NCBI RefSeq assembly: GCF_030929555.1
Contig: NZ_JAVFVT010000009.1
Span: 62,001-126,000, forward strand
Reading direction: 5' to 3'
DNA from: Paenibacillus sp. LHD-117
GTDB taxonomy: Bacteria; Bacillota; Bacilli; Paenibacillales; Paenibacillaceae
DNA: 64,000 nucleotides
The translations under genes and the position numbers were made by a program. Positions 1 through 9,931 of this stretch are shown here, piece by piece; the first letter of the stretch is position 1; each line of letters opens with the position of its first letter. The notes beneath the pieces are model-generated. The model worked only from the letters and a program-made list of their open reading frames with translations, was not told the DNA's origin and searched no databases.

Positions 1-372
1 GCCGTTCACCGGAGGCGTCGCGAGGAAAACAACGTCGGGACACAGATTGTAACGCCCCGATCTGCAATAATCGCAGTGCCCGCATGCGACTCCTGGCTCC
101 ACCGCCACCCGGTCGCCGACCGACACGTTCGACACGTCCTTGCCTACGCTAACGACCTCGCCGGCCAGCTCGTGACCGAGAACGATCGGCTCCTTCACCA
201 CATAACGGCCGATCCGGCCATGCTCGTAATAATGGACGTCGGAACCGCATATCCCGATGCAGTATACCTTCACGAGCGCTTCGTTATCTTTGGGAACGGG
301 AATTTCCACCCGTCTAACGGCAATGGACATCGGTTCATCCAAAATTGCCGCATTCATCATGCCAGTCGACAT
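1..372 (-). CDS. Zinc-dependent alcohol/polyol dehydrogenase, N-terminal part (cut by window edge)
   Basis: The first 124 codons of a medium-chain Zn dehydrogenase are visible; the rest lies outside the window. The start ATG at 372 follows GAGGTGA by a normal spacing. The N-terminal fold shows the catalytic-zinc region (CGSDVHYYEHG, then GHELAGEV) and the four-cysteine structural zinc lobe (CGHCDYC...NLC), as in sorbitol/xylitol dehydrogenases. The family oxidises a sugar alcohol or secondary alcohol with NAD(P). It is the last visible gene of the GH67/GH2 operon, 25 bases after the GH2 stop, so a role in pentose or uronate catabolism is inferred. The exact substrate cannot be read from this part. 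Confidence 0.85.
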   Translation of the reverse strand, partial: MSTGMMNAAILDEPMSIAVRRVEIPVPKDNEALVKVYCIGICGSDVHYYEHGRIGRYVVKEPIVLGHELAGEVVSVGKDVSNVSVGDRVAVEPGVACGHCDYCRSGRYNLCPDVVFLATPPVNG

Positions 373-397
373 CCTGATCACCTCAATGAGAGTTTGT

Positions 398-3300
398 TTA
401 TCCCCGCTCGAACCGGAACCAGCCGAAGTCGAATCGGCTTCCCGGCAGGAAGATGAAGGTCACGTTCTGCTTGCCCGACACCCGCTCCAGCTCGAACTCC
501 CGTTCCTCGTAGCCTTCGGTATACCCGAATTCCACCAGCTGGCTGCTTTCCCCGCTTTCGCCGGCGAACCGGATATGGATCGTGTTTTTATCGATCGGCG
601 ATCTGCCGTTCACGATTAGCTTCGCCGTTCCTTCCGCCGTAAAGTCCATTTGCGCGAACTCGAGCGAGACGTTGTTCCCGATGCCCTCCACGCTGGTTCC
701 CGCCACGGTGAACGCATCGCCGTAAATGCGGTCGCTTGACGCGGCGGCGTTCCGTTCGAACGCCCTGCTCTGCCGCTCGAACGAAAAGCCTTTGATGTGC
801 ACTTTCTGGCGCAAGACGAAACAAATCGACGCGATGCCCTTTAATCGCTTGGACAGCCGATACGTCTCCTCCTGATACACATTCCAGCGGGACGGCTTCT
901 GGTACACGACGTCGGCAACCATTTCGCTGCCCTCTTCGTCCGGCATGCCTTCCCAGATTTGCAGCTCGTACGACTCGCTTGACAGGGCGAAGATCGGAAT
1001 CGTGATCGAATCCGAGCCGTACGGACCGAAGTCGATGTCGCGGAAGCCTACTTGCGTCTCGCCGTCCCTGCTCGTCGCCACGCCTCTTTCGTTGCCGTTG
1101 CCGACCTCGCCTTTGCCGTAATCGTACAGCCCCGCCGATATAAATCCGTACGGATCTTTATAAGCCGTCCCCAGTCCCGTTGACGTAAATTCAAGCTGCG
1201 AGATGAGCTTCGTTTTGTCCGTTCCGTTCCTGCTCGTGCATCGGAGGCGGAACGAACCGTCTCCGATGGCGGTGACCTTGGCGGTTAGCCCGTCCGCTTC
1301 GACCTTGGCGATATTCGAATCGATGCCTTCGTCCGTAACGACGCGCCATTCCACGTCGGGATAGGACGTATTCGCCGGCCATAGCCGGGCGCGAACGGCC
1401 ATCTCTTGTTTGTTCTCGTCGAAGCGTTGTCCTTCGTCGCTGATGATTTCGATTTTGCGCAGCGGAATTTCATTCGACGCGCCGGTTATGCAAGGCAGAT
1501 CCTTGTTCCTTGAAGCCGCGGACACGCTAGACGACGCGCCGCTTTCTACCGCGCCGGAAACAAACTCGACCGTTTCGGATTGCATGCCCTCCGAATGCAC
1601 GATCACTTTAACCCGCCCCGGCTGAAGCGTAGAGCCGATAATGGCCATCAGCTTGCCGCTGAACAGCCTTCTGCTCGTTCCCTTGTAAGGGTCGAAATCC
1701 GTGCTGTCTCCGTTGTCGAGACCGAGCAGTCGGCCTTCGCCCGTCACCTCCACGCGGACCCGGTTGTTCGCGTTGTCGACCGGATGGCCGTCCACGTCCA
1801 GCATGCCGATCTCCAGGAAGATCAGATCCTCGCCATCGGCCGCCAGCATTGCTTTGTCCGCCTCAAGACGAATCGCGGCCGCATCTCCGAACGAGCTTCG
1901 AGCACCCGTCGCGATCGCGTTGCCCGCTTCGTCGTAGGCGATCGCCTGGATTTCTCCGGGCGCGTAAGGCAGCTTCCACCATCCGACGAGCTGCTTGCCC
2001 CGTTCATGATCGATATCCATTATCCCAACGCTGACGCCGCCGAGCAACAGCTCGATTCTCGGAGCGTTCGAGCAGACGCGGACGTCGATCGTTTGCCCGT
2101 CGTTGAAATCCCAGTAAGGGAACACGTGCACCATCGGATGCGTGCGGTAATCGGTCCAGGCCGCCTGGTAGACGTAATAGGAATCCTTTTTGAACGTGGC
2201 CGTGTCGATCTGTCCGAAATAACTGTTTTTTGTATGGTACGGGGTCGGTTCCCCTATATAGTCGAAGCCGGTCCACAAGAATTGTCCCAAGGAGAACGGC
2301 GTGTCCCTCTCCGCTATAATGCAGGCTTCGGCCGACTTCGCCCCCCAGCTCGTCGAGCTGTTCCCGAGAGCCGAGCATTGCTCGTCGTCGTCAGCCAGTA
2401 TGGACTTGTCGAACGGGAAACGGTAGATGCCGCGGCTCTGCACGACCGAAGCCGTCTCACTGCCGTAGATGATCCAATCCGGATGCTCCTCGTGATGCTT
2501 GTCATAATATTTCTCCGCGTAATTATAGCCGGCGAGCTTAACGATATCCGCGCATTTCCGCGCGTTTTCCCATGGCATATAGTTCGAGCCGATCGTGACC
2601 TTGGCGTTTTGCTTCGGATCGAACTCCAGCACGTAATCCATCAGCATGCGGGTCACTTCCTGCCCTCTTTCGTCCGCATGCGTATCGTAAATCTCGTTCC
2701 CGATGCTCCACATGAGCAGGCTTGGATGGTTGCGGTCCCGCAGCACCCAGCTCTTGACGTCGCGACAAGCCCATTCGCCGAAAAATCGGGCGTAATCGTA
2801 AGGCGTTTTCGGCCGCTCCCACATGTCGAACGCTTCCGAGACGACGAACAGCCCCATCTCGTCCGCCAAATCCATCAGCTCCGGCGCGGGCATGTTGTGT
2901 GCCGTACGAACCGCGTTAACGCCCATCTCCTTCAAAATAACGAACCGTCTGCGCAGCGCTTGTTTATTGAACGCCGCGCCGAGAGCGCCAAGATCGTGAT
3001 GCTCGCAGACGCCGTTCAGCTTCAGCCGTTCCCCGTTCACCCGAAGCCCCCGCTCGGGATCCATCTCGATGGAGCGGAAGCCAAGATGGCGCGCGATCGT
3101 CTCTAGCTCCTCTCCCGGCTGCTCCGGACCGGCCGCTCTCCGCAAGCTCGTAACCAGCTTATACAGATTCGGCTCGTCAGGACTCCACAGCAACGGCCGA
3201 TCGACGGACAACGTTTGGCGATTGTGCCGAACCGTGCCGCCCGCGGCTGCCCGCTCCGAGCATTCCGAGATCAGCTGCCCGCGATAGAAGATGCGGTGCT

Positions 3301-3841
3301 CGACAATCGCATCCTGCTCCATATGCGCTTTCGTCTCGATCTCCACGGTCCAAGCGTCACCCTCTTGCCTCGTGGAGACGTATATACCGTCCGTTTCGAT
3401 ATAGTCCGCGCCTATAGTCCGAAGCCATACGTTCCGGTAAATGCCGGCTCCCGAATACCAGCGGCTGTTCGGGCTTTGGTGGACGACTTTGACGAGGATC
3501 TCGTTCTCGCCGTCCGCAAGCGCGTCCGTCATATCATGCTCGAAGGAGGAGTAGCCGTATTTCCATTCGCCGACGAAGCTCCCGTTCACATAAACGGACG
3601 AATCCATATACACCCCGTCGAAATATAAGAAGAGCCTCACCGCGCCTTTGCCCGACCCTTTCGTATATACAAACTTTTTGCGGTACCAGCCGATACTGTT
3701 CTCATAGAGCGCCAACGTATTATAAATCAGCCAGTCATGAGGCAGATCCACAGGTTCGAAGCTGAGGCCTTCGCAGTCCGCCGCATCCAGGCCGCTCTTG
3801 GCAAATTCCCAGCCGTCGTTAAATAATGTCTTCGCATTCAT
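398..3841 (-). CDS. Glycoside hydrolase family 2 enzyme with two C-terminal CBM6-like modules
   Basis: A cytoplasmic GH2 exo-glycosidase (beta-galactosidase or beta-glucuronidase type) of about 1147 residues, with no signal peptide. Order: jelly-roll sugar-binding domain (about 1-160), Ig-like domain (170-280), TIM barrel (285-600) with the acid/base Glu in WSIGNE (about residue 383) and the probable nucleophile in GSETAS (about 462), DUF4982-type and further beta domains (about 610-780), an Ig-like domain, then two beta-sandwich modules resembling CBM6 (about 920-1020 and 1045-1147). The ATG at 3841 is preferred over the in-frame GTG at 3850, because GGGGAGC almost touches that GTG. It lies 18 bases after aguA, so it is co-transcribed. 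Carbohydrate-binding modules on a protein without an export signal are unusual. Substrate uncertain; the context suggests a xylan side chain. Confidence 0.88.
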   Translation of the reverse strand: MNAKTLFNDGWEFAKSGLDAADCEGLSFEPVDLPHDWLIYNTLALYENSIGWYRKKFVYTKGSGKGAVRLFLYFDGVYMDSSVYVNGSFVGEWKYGYSSFEHDMTDALADGENEILVKVVHQSPNSRWYSGAGIYRNVWLRTIGADYIETDGIYVSTRQEGDAWTVEIETKAHMEQDAIVEHRIFYRGQLISECSERAAAGGTVRHNRQTLSVDRPLLWSPDEPNLYKLVTSLRRAAGPEQPGEELETIARHLGFRSIEMDPERGLRVNGERLKLNGVCEHHDLGALGAAFNKQALRRRFVILKEMGVNAVRTAHNMPAPELMDLADEMGLFVVSEAFDMWERPKTPYDYARFFGEWACRDVKSWVLRDRNHPSLLMWSIGNEIYDTHADERGQEVTRMLMDYVLEFDPKQNAKVTIGSNYMPWENARKCADIVKLAGYNYAEKYYDKHHEEHPDWIIYGSETASVVQSRGIYRFPFDKSILADDDEQCSALGNSSTSWGAKSAEACIIAERDTPFSLGQFLWTGFDYIGEPTPYHTKNSYFGQIDTATFKKDSYYVYQAAWTDYRTHPMVHVFPYWDFNDGQTIDVRVCSNAPRIELLLGGVSVGIMDIDHERGKQLVGWWKLPYAPGEIQAIAYDEAGNAIATGARSSFGDAAAIRLEADKAMLAADGEDLIFLEIGMLDVDGHPVDNANNRVRVEVTGEGRLLGLDNGDSTDFDPYKGTSRRLFSGKLMAIIGSTLQPGRVKVIVHSEGMQSETVEFVSGAVESGASSSVSAASRNKDLPCITGASNEIPLRKIEIISDEGQRFDENKQEMAVRARLWPANTSYPDVEWRVVTDEGIDSNIAKVEADGLTAKVTAIGDGSFRLRCTSRNGTDKTKLISQLEFTSTGLGTAYKDPYGFISAGLYDYGKGEVGNGNERGVATSRDGETQVGFRDIDFGPYGSDSITIPIFALSSESYELQIWEGMPDEEGSEMVADVVYQKPSRWNVYQEETYRLSKRLKGIASICFVLRQKVHIKGFSFERQSRAFERNAAASSDRIYGDAFTVAGTSVEGIGNNVSLEFAQMDFTAEGTAKLIVNGRSPIDKNTIHIRFAGESGESSQLVEFGYTEGYEEREFELERVSGKQNVTFIFLPGSRFDFGWFRFERG

Positions 3842-3859
3842 GGTCGTCACGCTCCCCGT

Positions 3860-5938
3860 TTAATAAATCAGTCGGCCCTGACGGTCGGCTATTCCCGATT
3901 TTCGATAGAAATACGTATTGATGACGTCACGCCATTCCTTGGCGTGCTCGCGCTGTTCGGCTAAACGTGAGGAGACGAGGGCGAAATAACCTTCTTCGAC
4001 TTTGCCCTCCAGCGTTCTCCACGCCCCCAGCAGCTCCGCCGCTTCCTCCGCGCCTTCGAAATGCGTGTCGTAGATATGCTGAATGACCGTTTTGCCGCTC
4101 TTCAAGATATGCGTGTAAGGGACATGGTGGAAAAATAACAGCAGCTCGTCGGGACAAAGCTCCTCCGAATTGTACGTCTCGCGCCAGGGCTGATGATATT
4201 GACCCGCGTAGCCGGTTCCCGTCCCGATCGTCCGGTCGACGCCGATGCCGCTGCGATCCGCAAAATGGTACGTGCCCCACTTCGAATATTCGTAGCCGTC
4301 CACGTTCGGCCCGTAATGATGGTTCGGATTAACCATCCAGCCTACGCCGAGCGGCGAAGTATAGCTCTCGTAAATGCCCCACGACCGGTGCAGAATGTCC
4401 GTGACCGCCTGTTCTACCTGCGGGTCGCACCCTAAGCTTTGGCGGATCCAATCCCGCGTAATGCGATCGACGGGCAGGGACGGATTCCAAGTCAATCGGC
4501 CGTACCCGTACAGATTCGCTTGGGCGAGAGGATGCCCGGTCCAACAGTCGTCGTCTCCGATGTTCGATACAGCCGCAATGCCTCCGAAAGGGCGGTTATG
4601 CAGAGCGCCGCTCGCGATCTTGGCGACGGTCGAGCCTTTGCCGGCCGCATGGGTATCGAAGTCCAGCACCTCTTTCCAGAGCGGCACGAGGTAGCAGACA
4701 TGCTTCTGCTGGCCCGTATATTCCTGCGTAATTTGCAGCTCGAGCATTTGATTGGTCTTGCTCAGGCCCCCGAACAACGGCGATACCGGCTCGCGAACCT
4801 GGAAATCCATCGGCCCGTTCTTGATCTGCAAAATGACGTTGTCCGCGAATCGGCCATCCAGCGGCATGAAATGATCGTAAGCCGCCTTGGCCCGATCCGT
4901 CGAGCGGTCCCGCCAATCCTGCAGACAGTTGTAGACGAAGCAGCGCCAGATGACGACTCCGCCATGCGGCTCAAGCGCTTCTGCCAGCATATTCGCGCCG
5001 TCCGCATGGTCACGGCCGTACGTGAACGGGCCGGGACGGAATTCGGAGTCTGCCTTCACCAGAAACCCGCCGAAGTCGGGGATCGACCGGTAAAGATCGG
5101 CCGCCCGCTCCGCCCACCATTCCCTCACCGACGGCTCCAGCGGATCGGCCGTAGCCAGACCGCCGACCGCGATCGGGCTGGCGAAATTGATGCTGAGATA
5201 CAGCTTGATGCCGTACGCCCCGAACACTTCCGCCGCCTCGGACAACGTCTGCTGGTACTCTGGCGTGATCAGCTTTGTTTCTTCACGATGCACGTTCACG
5301 TTGTTGATCGAGATGGCATTGATCCCGGTTGAGGCCAGCAGCCGCGCATAGTCCCGAATGCGGGCGAAGTCCTCTACAAAACCGTCGTTCCGGTAAAAGA
5401 TCGACTTGCCCGCGTAGCCGCGCTCGATCGATCCGTCCATGTTATCCCACTGATTGATCATGCGCAGCCCGTTCGCGGGCTGCTCGACCAGATGCAAGTT
5501 GTCGATAGGCTCTCTTGTCTGCATTAGCCGAATGAAATGAAAGACGCCGTACAGCGCCCCGGCTTCCGTGCCTCCCACGATCGCGATGCGGCCAGTCTCT
5601 CCCGCGCCGCCAGGCAGCGTCCGAAGCACGTACCCTTCGTCGCCCAGCCCATCCAGATCGGACGCGACCGCTCGTTCCGTCTCGGGATCCAGCTTCCCCC
5701 GGACGCCGATTACGATGCCCGCGCCACGTTGATCAGGCGCAGACGCGATGACCGGCGTCCGACCGGTCAAAGACCGGACCGCAATCGCCAATTCCCGGGC
5801 AGCCGTCGACAAAACCTTGCTTGATCCCGAAGCCATGATTGACGAACAACGCTGGCCATACGCCTCCCTGAGGTCGCCTTCCTCCATTGCCTCATAACGA
5901 AGCCATGCTTCGTATCCAACCCTTGCGTTCGTTCCCAT
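3860..5938 (-). CDS. aguA: Alpha-glucuronidase, GH67
   Basis: Cytoplasmic enzyme that removes 4-O-methyl-glucuronic acid from the non-reducing end of aldouronic acids taken up after xylan cleavage. It has 692 residues, the usual family length, and no signal peptide. The three catalytic acids known from Geobacillus AguA (E285, D364, E392) have counterparts at E299 (ADSEFRPG), D378 ([10 protein letters not shown]) and E406 (ITQEYTGQQ), with exactly the same spacings (79 and 28 residues). The start ATG has GGAGG 9 bases upstream. It follows the binding-protein gene after 192 bases containing a strong hairpin and is followed closely by the GH2 gene. This gene identifies the cluster as one for aldouronate use. 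Confidence 0.97.
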   Translation of the reverse strand: MGTNARVGYEAWLRYEAMEEGDLREAYGQRCSSIMASGSSKVLSTAARELAIAVRSLTGRTPVIASAPDQRGAGIVIGVRGKLDPETERAVASDLDGLGDEGYVLRTLPGGAGETGRIAIVGGTEAGALYGVFHFIRLMQTREPIDNLHLVEQPANGLRMINQWDNMDGSIERGYAGKSIFYRNDGFVEDFARIRDYARLLASTGINAISINNVNVHREETKLITPEYQQTLSEAAEVFGAYGIKLYLSINFASPIAVGGLATADPLEPSVREWWAERAADLYRSIPDFGGFLVKADSEFRPGPFTYGRDHADGANMLAEALEPHGGVVIWRCFVYNCLQDWRDRSTDRAKAAYDHFMPLDGRFADNVILQIKNGPMDFQVREPVSPLFGGLSKTNQMLELQITQEYTGQQKHVCYLVPLWKEVLDFDTHAAGKGSTVAKIASGALHNRPFGGIAAVSNIGDDDCWTGHPLAQANLYGYGRLTWNPSLPVDRITRDWIRQSLGCDPQVEQAVTDILHRSWGIYESYTSPLGVGWMVNPNHHYGPNVDGYEYSKWGTYHFADRSGIGVDRTIGTGTGYAGQYHQPWRETYNSEELCPDELLLFFHHVPYTHILKSGKTVIQHIYDTHFEGAEEAAELLGAWRTLEGKVEEGYFALVSSRLAEQREHAKEWRDVINTYFYRKSGIADRQGRLIY

Positions 5939-6056
5939 ATGAATGCCCCTCCATTCCTCAAGGTGAAACGGCTGTCGCCGTCCTTTGCGGCGCGGCGCGT
6001 TTCATTCCGAGAAATATAAGCCCAGTATAGTGAAAACTTATACTTTCTTATATTTT

Positions 6057-6102
6057 GAAGAAAGGGCCGGACGCCGTCCGTCAAGGACCCCGCGCCCAGC
6101 CC
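6057..6102 (-). terminator. Hairpin with U-rich tail between the binding-protein gene and aguA
   Basis: On the minus strand GGGCTGG pairs with CCGGCCC (6096-6102 with 6064-6070), there is an inner GGTCC/GGAC stem, and TTTCTTC follows. It lies just after the solute-binding gene. It may be a partial terminator that lowers aguA expression relative to the abundant lipoprotein, or an mRNA-stabilising hairpin. Confidence 0.5.
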
Positions 6103-6130
6103 CATATTCAACCTTTTTGAACACGCACTT

Positions 6131-7801
6131 TTAATACCCTAGCTTGCTTTTTGTTTTTTGGAAAACGTCATTCGCCATTTGCGTGTAGCGGGCGCTTCCG
6201 TTCGCCTCGGCTTGCGCCTTGTATTGCTCCCACTTGTCGAAGCTTTCCTGTCCGGTAATGAACTTCAGCGTCATCGTCTTGATATAATCGATAAGCGGCG
6301 TCATGATCAGGTTCATTTGCTCGGTTTCTTCCGCGGTTGCCATAATCGGCGGAGCCAGCTTCCGCTCCTCGCGGGTGGACAGGATGCGGTTGAAATAATC
6401 TTTTTCCCCTTCGGTCATTTTGGAAGTCTTCAGCTTGGCGCTGCCGCCGTACGCGAACATCCCGCCCGCAAAGCCGAAATCGACGTTTAGCTGTTTCGCG
6501 GCGCCTTCGTTCATGCCGTTGTAATAGATGTCCGAATTCAGCGCGATATTGCCTTCCGCGTCTTTGGTGTACGTCTCGCCTTCCACGCCCCACAGGCTGA
6601 GCGTCTGTCCTTCGTTCGAATACCAGAACCAGTCGATGAAGCGAAGCATCTTGATGAAATCTTCTTCGCCAAGCTCGTCGAGCGCGCGCTGGCTGATCAT
6701 GACGCCGTTTTCGAGTCTCGACGTTTCGACCTGCAGCTTGCCTTTAGGGCCGCCCGGCTGAACGATCATGTACAGATCACCATCCACCTGCATCTTGGAT
6801 TTGAAATCGGACAGAAGCTGATAATTGCCGCTAACGACGTAAGTGTCGCCTTTAAAAAATTTTGCGCGCGCGGCGTCGTCTTCCTGCGTGAACGATTCCG
6901 GATCCAAGATGCCTTCGCTTACGAGTTTATTGAAGTATTGCAGATAGGATTTGAAATCATCCGATGTGTCGGCAAATACGAATTCTTGTTTGTCGTGGTC
7001 GAATACGAGACCGTTCGATACGCCCCATCCTCCCGTTACGCCGTATTGGACGGCGGCGATGTTGAGCGTGGCATTGCCTTGGAACTGGTCGGATAACACG
7101 TATTTGGCTCCCGTATGCTCCTTAACCTTCTTCATGGCTTCGTAAAATAGTTCGTACGTCCAGTTGGCTTCTTGACCGAGCACGTCCACCCCGGCCGCTT
7201 CGAACACGTCTTTACGAATAATGTAGGAATAACCGCCGCCGGCTACTTCCCACATGCCCGGCAGCACGTAATATTTGCCGTCCTCCTTCAGCTTCGCTTT
7301 CAGATCCTCTTCCATGCCCCAATCCTTGACGGCTTTCATGTAGTTCGGCATGTATTGCACCCAGTCGCTGACGGGCACGATTTGACCGGAAGCGACGAAA
7401 GCGGATTCATCGTAAGTTTTAGGAATAATATAAGGCGCATCTCCGCTGTTCACAAGCAATGATTTTTGATTTTCGTATTCCGTTCTTGCCGTGATGGACA
7501 AGTCGAAGCTCACGTTCGTTTTTTCTTTGATCGCGCTCCACAGTCTCCAGTCTTCTTTGTACGGGTAATTCTCGTGGTCACTGTACATCATGGAGTAGGT
7601 CACGGGTTCGTTCGAGCGGAATGTCTGATCTTCACCGAAGGCGTAATCCGCCGCCTCGCCGTTGTTCGCGCCGGCGCCTTCCGACGGAGCGGCAGTTTCG
7701 GTGCCTCCGGCATTGTTGTTCCCGTTCGAGCTGCATGCCGCCATAAACGCGAGCAAGAGTGCCAGTACGGCCGTTACGGATGCTTTTCTCATTCTTTTCA
7801 T
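6131..7801 (-). CDS. Sugar ABC transporter solute-binding lipoprotein (LplA type)
   Basis: Extracellular lipid-anchored receptor of an oligosaccharide importer. The 556-residue precursor has a basic N-terminus, a hydrophobic segment and the lipobox FMAAC with Cys at about 23, followed by a Ser/Asn/Gly-rich linker (to about 50) and a large type-2 periplasmic-binding fold typical of the approximately 500-residue LplA family. AAGGGAGG lies 7 bases before the ATG. It is downstream of the two permease genes and directly upstream of aguA, so an aldouronate or xylo-oligosaccharide ligand is inferred. The cluster has a second receptor of the same type at 9928-11544; they are clearly different proteins, so two ligands or a replaced receptor are both possible. 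Confidence 0.92.
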   Translation of the reverse strand: MKRMRKASVTAVLALLLAFMAACSSNGNNNAGGTETAAPSEGAGANNGEAADYAFGEDQTFRSNEPVTYSMMYSDHENYPYKEDWRLWSAIKEKTNVSFDLSITARTEYENQKSLLVNSGDAPYIIPKTYDESAFVASGQIVPVSDWVQYMPNYMKAVKDWGMEEDLKAKLKEDGKYYVLPGMWEVAGGGYSYIIRKDVFEAAGVDVLGQEANWTYELFYEAMKKVKEHTGAKYVLSDQFQGNATLNIAAVQYGVTGGWGVSNGLVFDHDKQEFVFADTSDDFKSYLQYFNKLVSEGILDPESFTQEDDAARAKFFKGDTYVVSGNYQLLSDFKSKMQVDGDLYMIVQPGGPKGKLQVETSRLENGVMISQRALDELGEEDFIKMLRFIDWFWYSNEGQTLSLWGVEGETYTKDAEGNIALNSDIYYNGMNEGAAKQLNVDFGFAGGMFAYGGSAKLKTSKMTEGEKDYFNRILSTREERKLAPPIMATAEETEQMNLIMTPLIDYIKTMTLKFITGQESFDKWEQYKAQAEANGSARYTQMANDVFQKTKSKLGY

Positions 7802-7839
7802 CGCTTTGCCTCCCTTTAATGGTTAAAGCTTTGAAACTT

Positions 7840-7900
7840 TTTTTATATAACGGATCAGGCTTAGAGGTTGTTCAAAAAGCCCTGCCGGTTATATCGATTA
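7840..7900 (-). repeat. Intercistronic imperfect hairpin with a shared repeat end
   Basis: Between the permease stop (7898) and the next start (7801), a long imperfect stem (an ATATAAC...CAGGCTT arm with its counterpart) encloses TTAGAGGTTGTTCAAAAAG at 7861-7879. The same 19 bases occur inverted at 61281-61299, at the end of a structured repeat. No U-run follows on the coding strand, so it is more likely a repeat remnant or processing hairpin than a terminator. Confidence 0.5.
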
Positions 7901-8770
7901 GCCCTTGACGGCTCCAATCATCATGCCTTGCACGAAATACCTCTGCACGAACGGATAGATGCAGATAATCGGGAGAGAAGTGAGCATCATCGCCGTCGAT
8001 TTGACGGTTGCCGCGATTTGGGTCGTTTCTTCCGATGCAGCCCCGATTTCGGTCGGACTGACCGCGTTATCGATAATTTGTTTGAGATACAGCGCGATCG
8101 GCCATTTTTCCTTGGACTGCAGGTAAAGTGATGGCCCGAACCAGTTGTTCCACATGCCGACGATAACGAACAACGTAATCGTGGCTAGAATCGGCTTCGA
8201 CAGCGGCAAAATGATTTTCGTAAAAATGCCGAACACATCCAGCCCGTCCACGCGGCCCGCTTCCTCCAGCTCGTTCGGAATGCCCGCAAAAAACGTTTTC
8301 ATCAAGATGACGTTAAACGCGCTGATCGCCCCCGGTATGACGATAGCCCAGATCGTATCCCTCATGCCAAGCGCCTTCGCGACCAGAATGTAGTTCGGGA
8401 TGAGGCCACCGCCGAAATACATCGTGAACAGCACGAACGGGATAAACACTTTGTTCAGCCGCAGCTTAGCTTTGGAAAGCGGATAAGACATGACGGCCGT
8501 CGAAGCTACCGCGATCAGCGTGCCTAGCACGGAATAAAGAATCGTGTTGCCGTAGTAACGGAAGAAATCGGGCTTGCTCAGAATGACCTCATAGGTTTTG
8601 GTCGTGAAGTCGACCGGAAAGAAGCTGACTTCGCCCGCATAGATGGCAGCCTCCGAGCTGAAGGACTGCGCCACGAGATAGATGAACGGATAGAGCGTGA
8701 ACAGGACGACCACGATCATGATGAATCCGTTTACAATATTGAAACCGTTGAAGTTCAGGGTTTGCTTCAT
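7898..8770 (-). CDS. Sugar ABC transporter permease (YtcP/LplC type)
   Basis: Inner-membrane permease of a CUT1 importer, 290 residues with about six membrane segments and the EAA-type cytoplasmic loop (EAGRVDGLDVFGIFTKIILP), which contacts the ATPase. The start is the ATG at 8770, with AAAGGAG 8 bases upstream; an in-frame GTG at 8791 would overlap the preceding gene and has no site of its own. It ends in the usual MIGAVKG-type tail of this family. It pairs with the permease at 8785-9720. No ATPase is encoded nearby; such importers usually share an MsmX-like ATPase encoded elsewhere. Confidence 0.93.
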   Translation of the reverse strand: MKQTLNFNGFNIVNGFIMIVVVLFTLYPFIYLVAQSFSSEAAIYAGEVSFFPVDFTTKTYEVILSKPDFFRYYGNTILYSVLGTLIAVASTAVMSYPLSKAKLRLNKVFIPFVLFTMYFGGGLIPNYILVAKALGMRDTIWAIVIPGAISAFNVILMKTFFAGIPNELEEAGRVDGLDVFGIFTKIILPLSKPILATITLFVIVGMWNNWFGPSLYLQSKEKWPIALYLKQIIDNAVSPTEIGAASEETTQIAATVKSTAMMLTSLPIICIYPFVQRYFVQGMMIGAVKG

Positions 8771-8784
8771 GCCTATTCTCCTTT

Positions 8785-9720
8785 CTACCACAGGCTGGAT
8801 TTGGTCGTCCGTTTGGATATTTCGTTCGCAATCGTAACCAAGATGAGACCGATGATTCCTTCGAACAAGCCGACCGCGGTCGCGAAGCTGAAGTTGCCTC
8901 CGGTAATACCCATCCGGTACACGTAAGTGGAGATGACATCCGCCGTTTCGTAAGTCAGCGGGTTATATAGAAGCAGGATCTTCTCGAAGTTGGAGCCGAG
9001 AATGCTGCCGATATCCAGAATCAAGAGCACCATAACCGTCGGCAGGATGCCTGGGATCGTGACGTGAAGGGCTTGTCTGAACCGGGTCGCTCCGTCGATT
9101 TTCGCCGCTTCGTACAGCTCCGTGTTGATCGCGGTCATCGCGGCCAAATACAGAATCGTTCCCCAGCCTAAGCTTTGCCAGATGCCGGAGGTGACGTAGA
9201 GCGTCGGGAACCATTCCGGCAAGGAGATGAACGCGAGCGGCTCGAGCCCGAGCTTGGCAAGCAAGGCGTTAATCGGTCCGGTTAAGGAAACCATCTCCTT
9301 CACCATTCCCGCGACGATGACCATCGAGATAAAGTGGGGAAGGTACGATACGGTCTGCACGAACTTCTTCCATCTCATCCAGCGGATTTCGTGAAGCAGC
9401 AGCGCGAAGATTAACGTCAGCGGGAATTTGACGGCGAGATAACTGACGCTTAAGGTGAGATCGTTGAAGAACGCCCTCCAGAACGTCGGATCCTTCATGA
9501 ACATCTCGAAGTACTGGAGCCCGACCCATTCGGAACCGAATATATTCGGTCCGCCCCGGTATTTGCGGAAGGCGATAATATTGCCGAGCATCGGCGCGTA
9601 CTTGAAAATAATGAAATAGATGAGCGGAAGGATCAGAAACGAATACAGCTTCCATTCCTTCCTGACATGCTTCCAAAGCGGGCTTGCGTCTGCAATCCGA
9701 TCTTGCGTATAAGCTGCCAT
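8785..9720 (-). CDS. lplB: Sugar ABC transporter permease (LplB type)
   Basis: First permease of the aldouronate-type importer, 311 residues, with a long hydrophilic N-terminus and six predicted membrane helices. The EAA loop reads EAAKIDGATRFRQALHVTIP, the ATPase-docking motif. Its stop is 14 bases before the partner permease start, so the pair is translationally close. A strong terminator lies upstream at 9896-9931, after the neighbouring binding-protein gene, so this gene probably opens its own transcript from a promoter within 9721-9895. I could not pick a convincing -35/-10 there. Confidence 0.93.
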   Translation of the reverse strand: MAAYTQDRIADASPLWKHVRKEWKLYSFLILPLIYFIIFKYAPMLGNIIAFRKYRGGPNIFGSEWVGLQYFEMFMKDPTFWRAFFNDLTLSVSYLAVKFPLTLIFALLLHEIRWMRWKKFVQTVSYLPHFISMVIVAGMVKEMVSLTGPINALLAKLGLEPLAFISLPEWFPTLYVTSGIWQSLGWGTILYLAAMTAINTELYEAAKIDGATRFRQALHVTIPGILPTVMVLLILDIGSILGSNFEKILLLYNPLTYETADVISTYVYRMGITGGNFSFATAVGLFEGIIGLILVTIANEISKRTTKSSLW

Positions 9721-9895
9721 GCCTGTATCACATCCTTGCGTAAATTTGCCCTAGCCGCGATTCGGTCCTGCCCCATCAATGTACCGAAGGCGGTCCGCTC
9801 CCTCAATGTTCAATATCGAAAATGATGTACGAAACGCAAGAAATCGCAGGTGACATCTTGAAATCAAGGCTCAAATTCCCGAATTGGGCGCCAAA

Positions 9896-9931
9896 ACAAA
9901 AAAAAATGACCTCCGAGTGTTCGGAAGTCAT
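9896..9931 (-). terminator. Rho-independent terminator
   Basis: On the minus strand an 11-bp stem (9921-9931 with 9906-9916, one G-U pair) and a 4-base loop are followed by nine or more T residues. The stem starts inside the stop codon of the upstream binding-protein gene. It separates the sensor/receptor unit from the permease-enzyme unit. Confidence 0.9.

Noticed and set aside
1580-3106. A 508-codon open frame on the plus strand opposite the GH2 gene
   Set aside because: Antisense shadow of a high-G+C gene: Arg/Val/His-rich, no family features and no ribosome binding site. The same holds for long plus-strand frames at 54011-55144 and 58511-59821.
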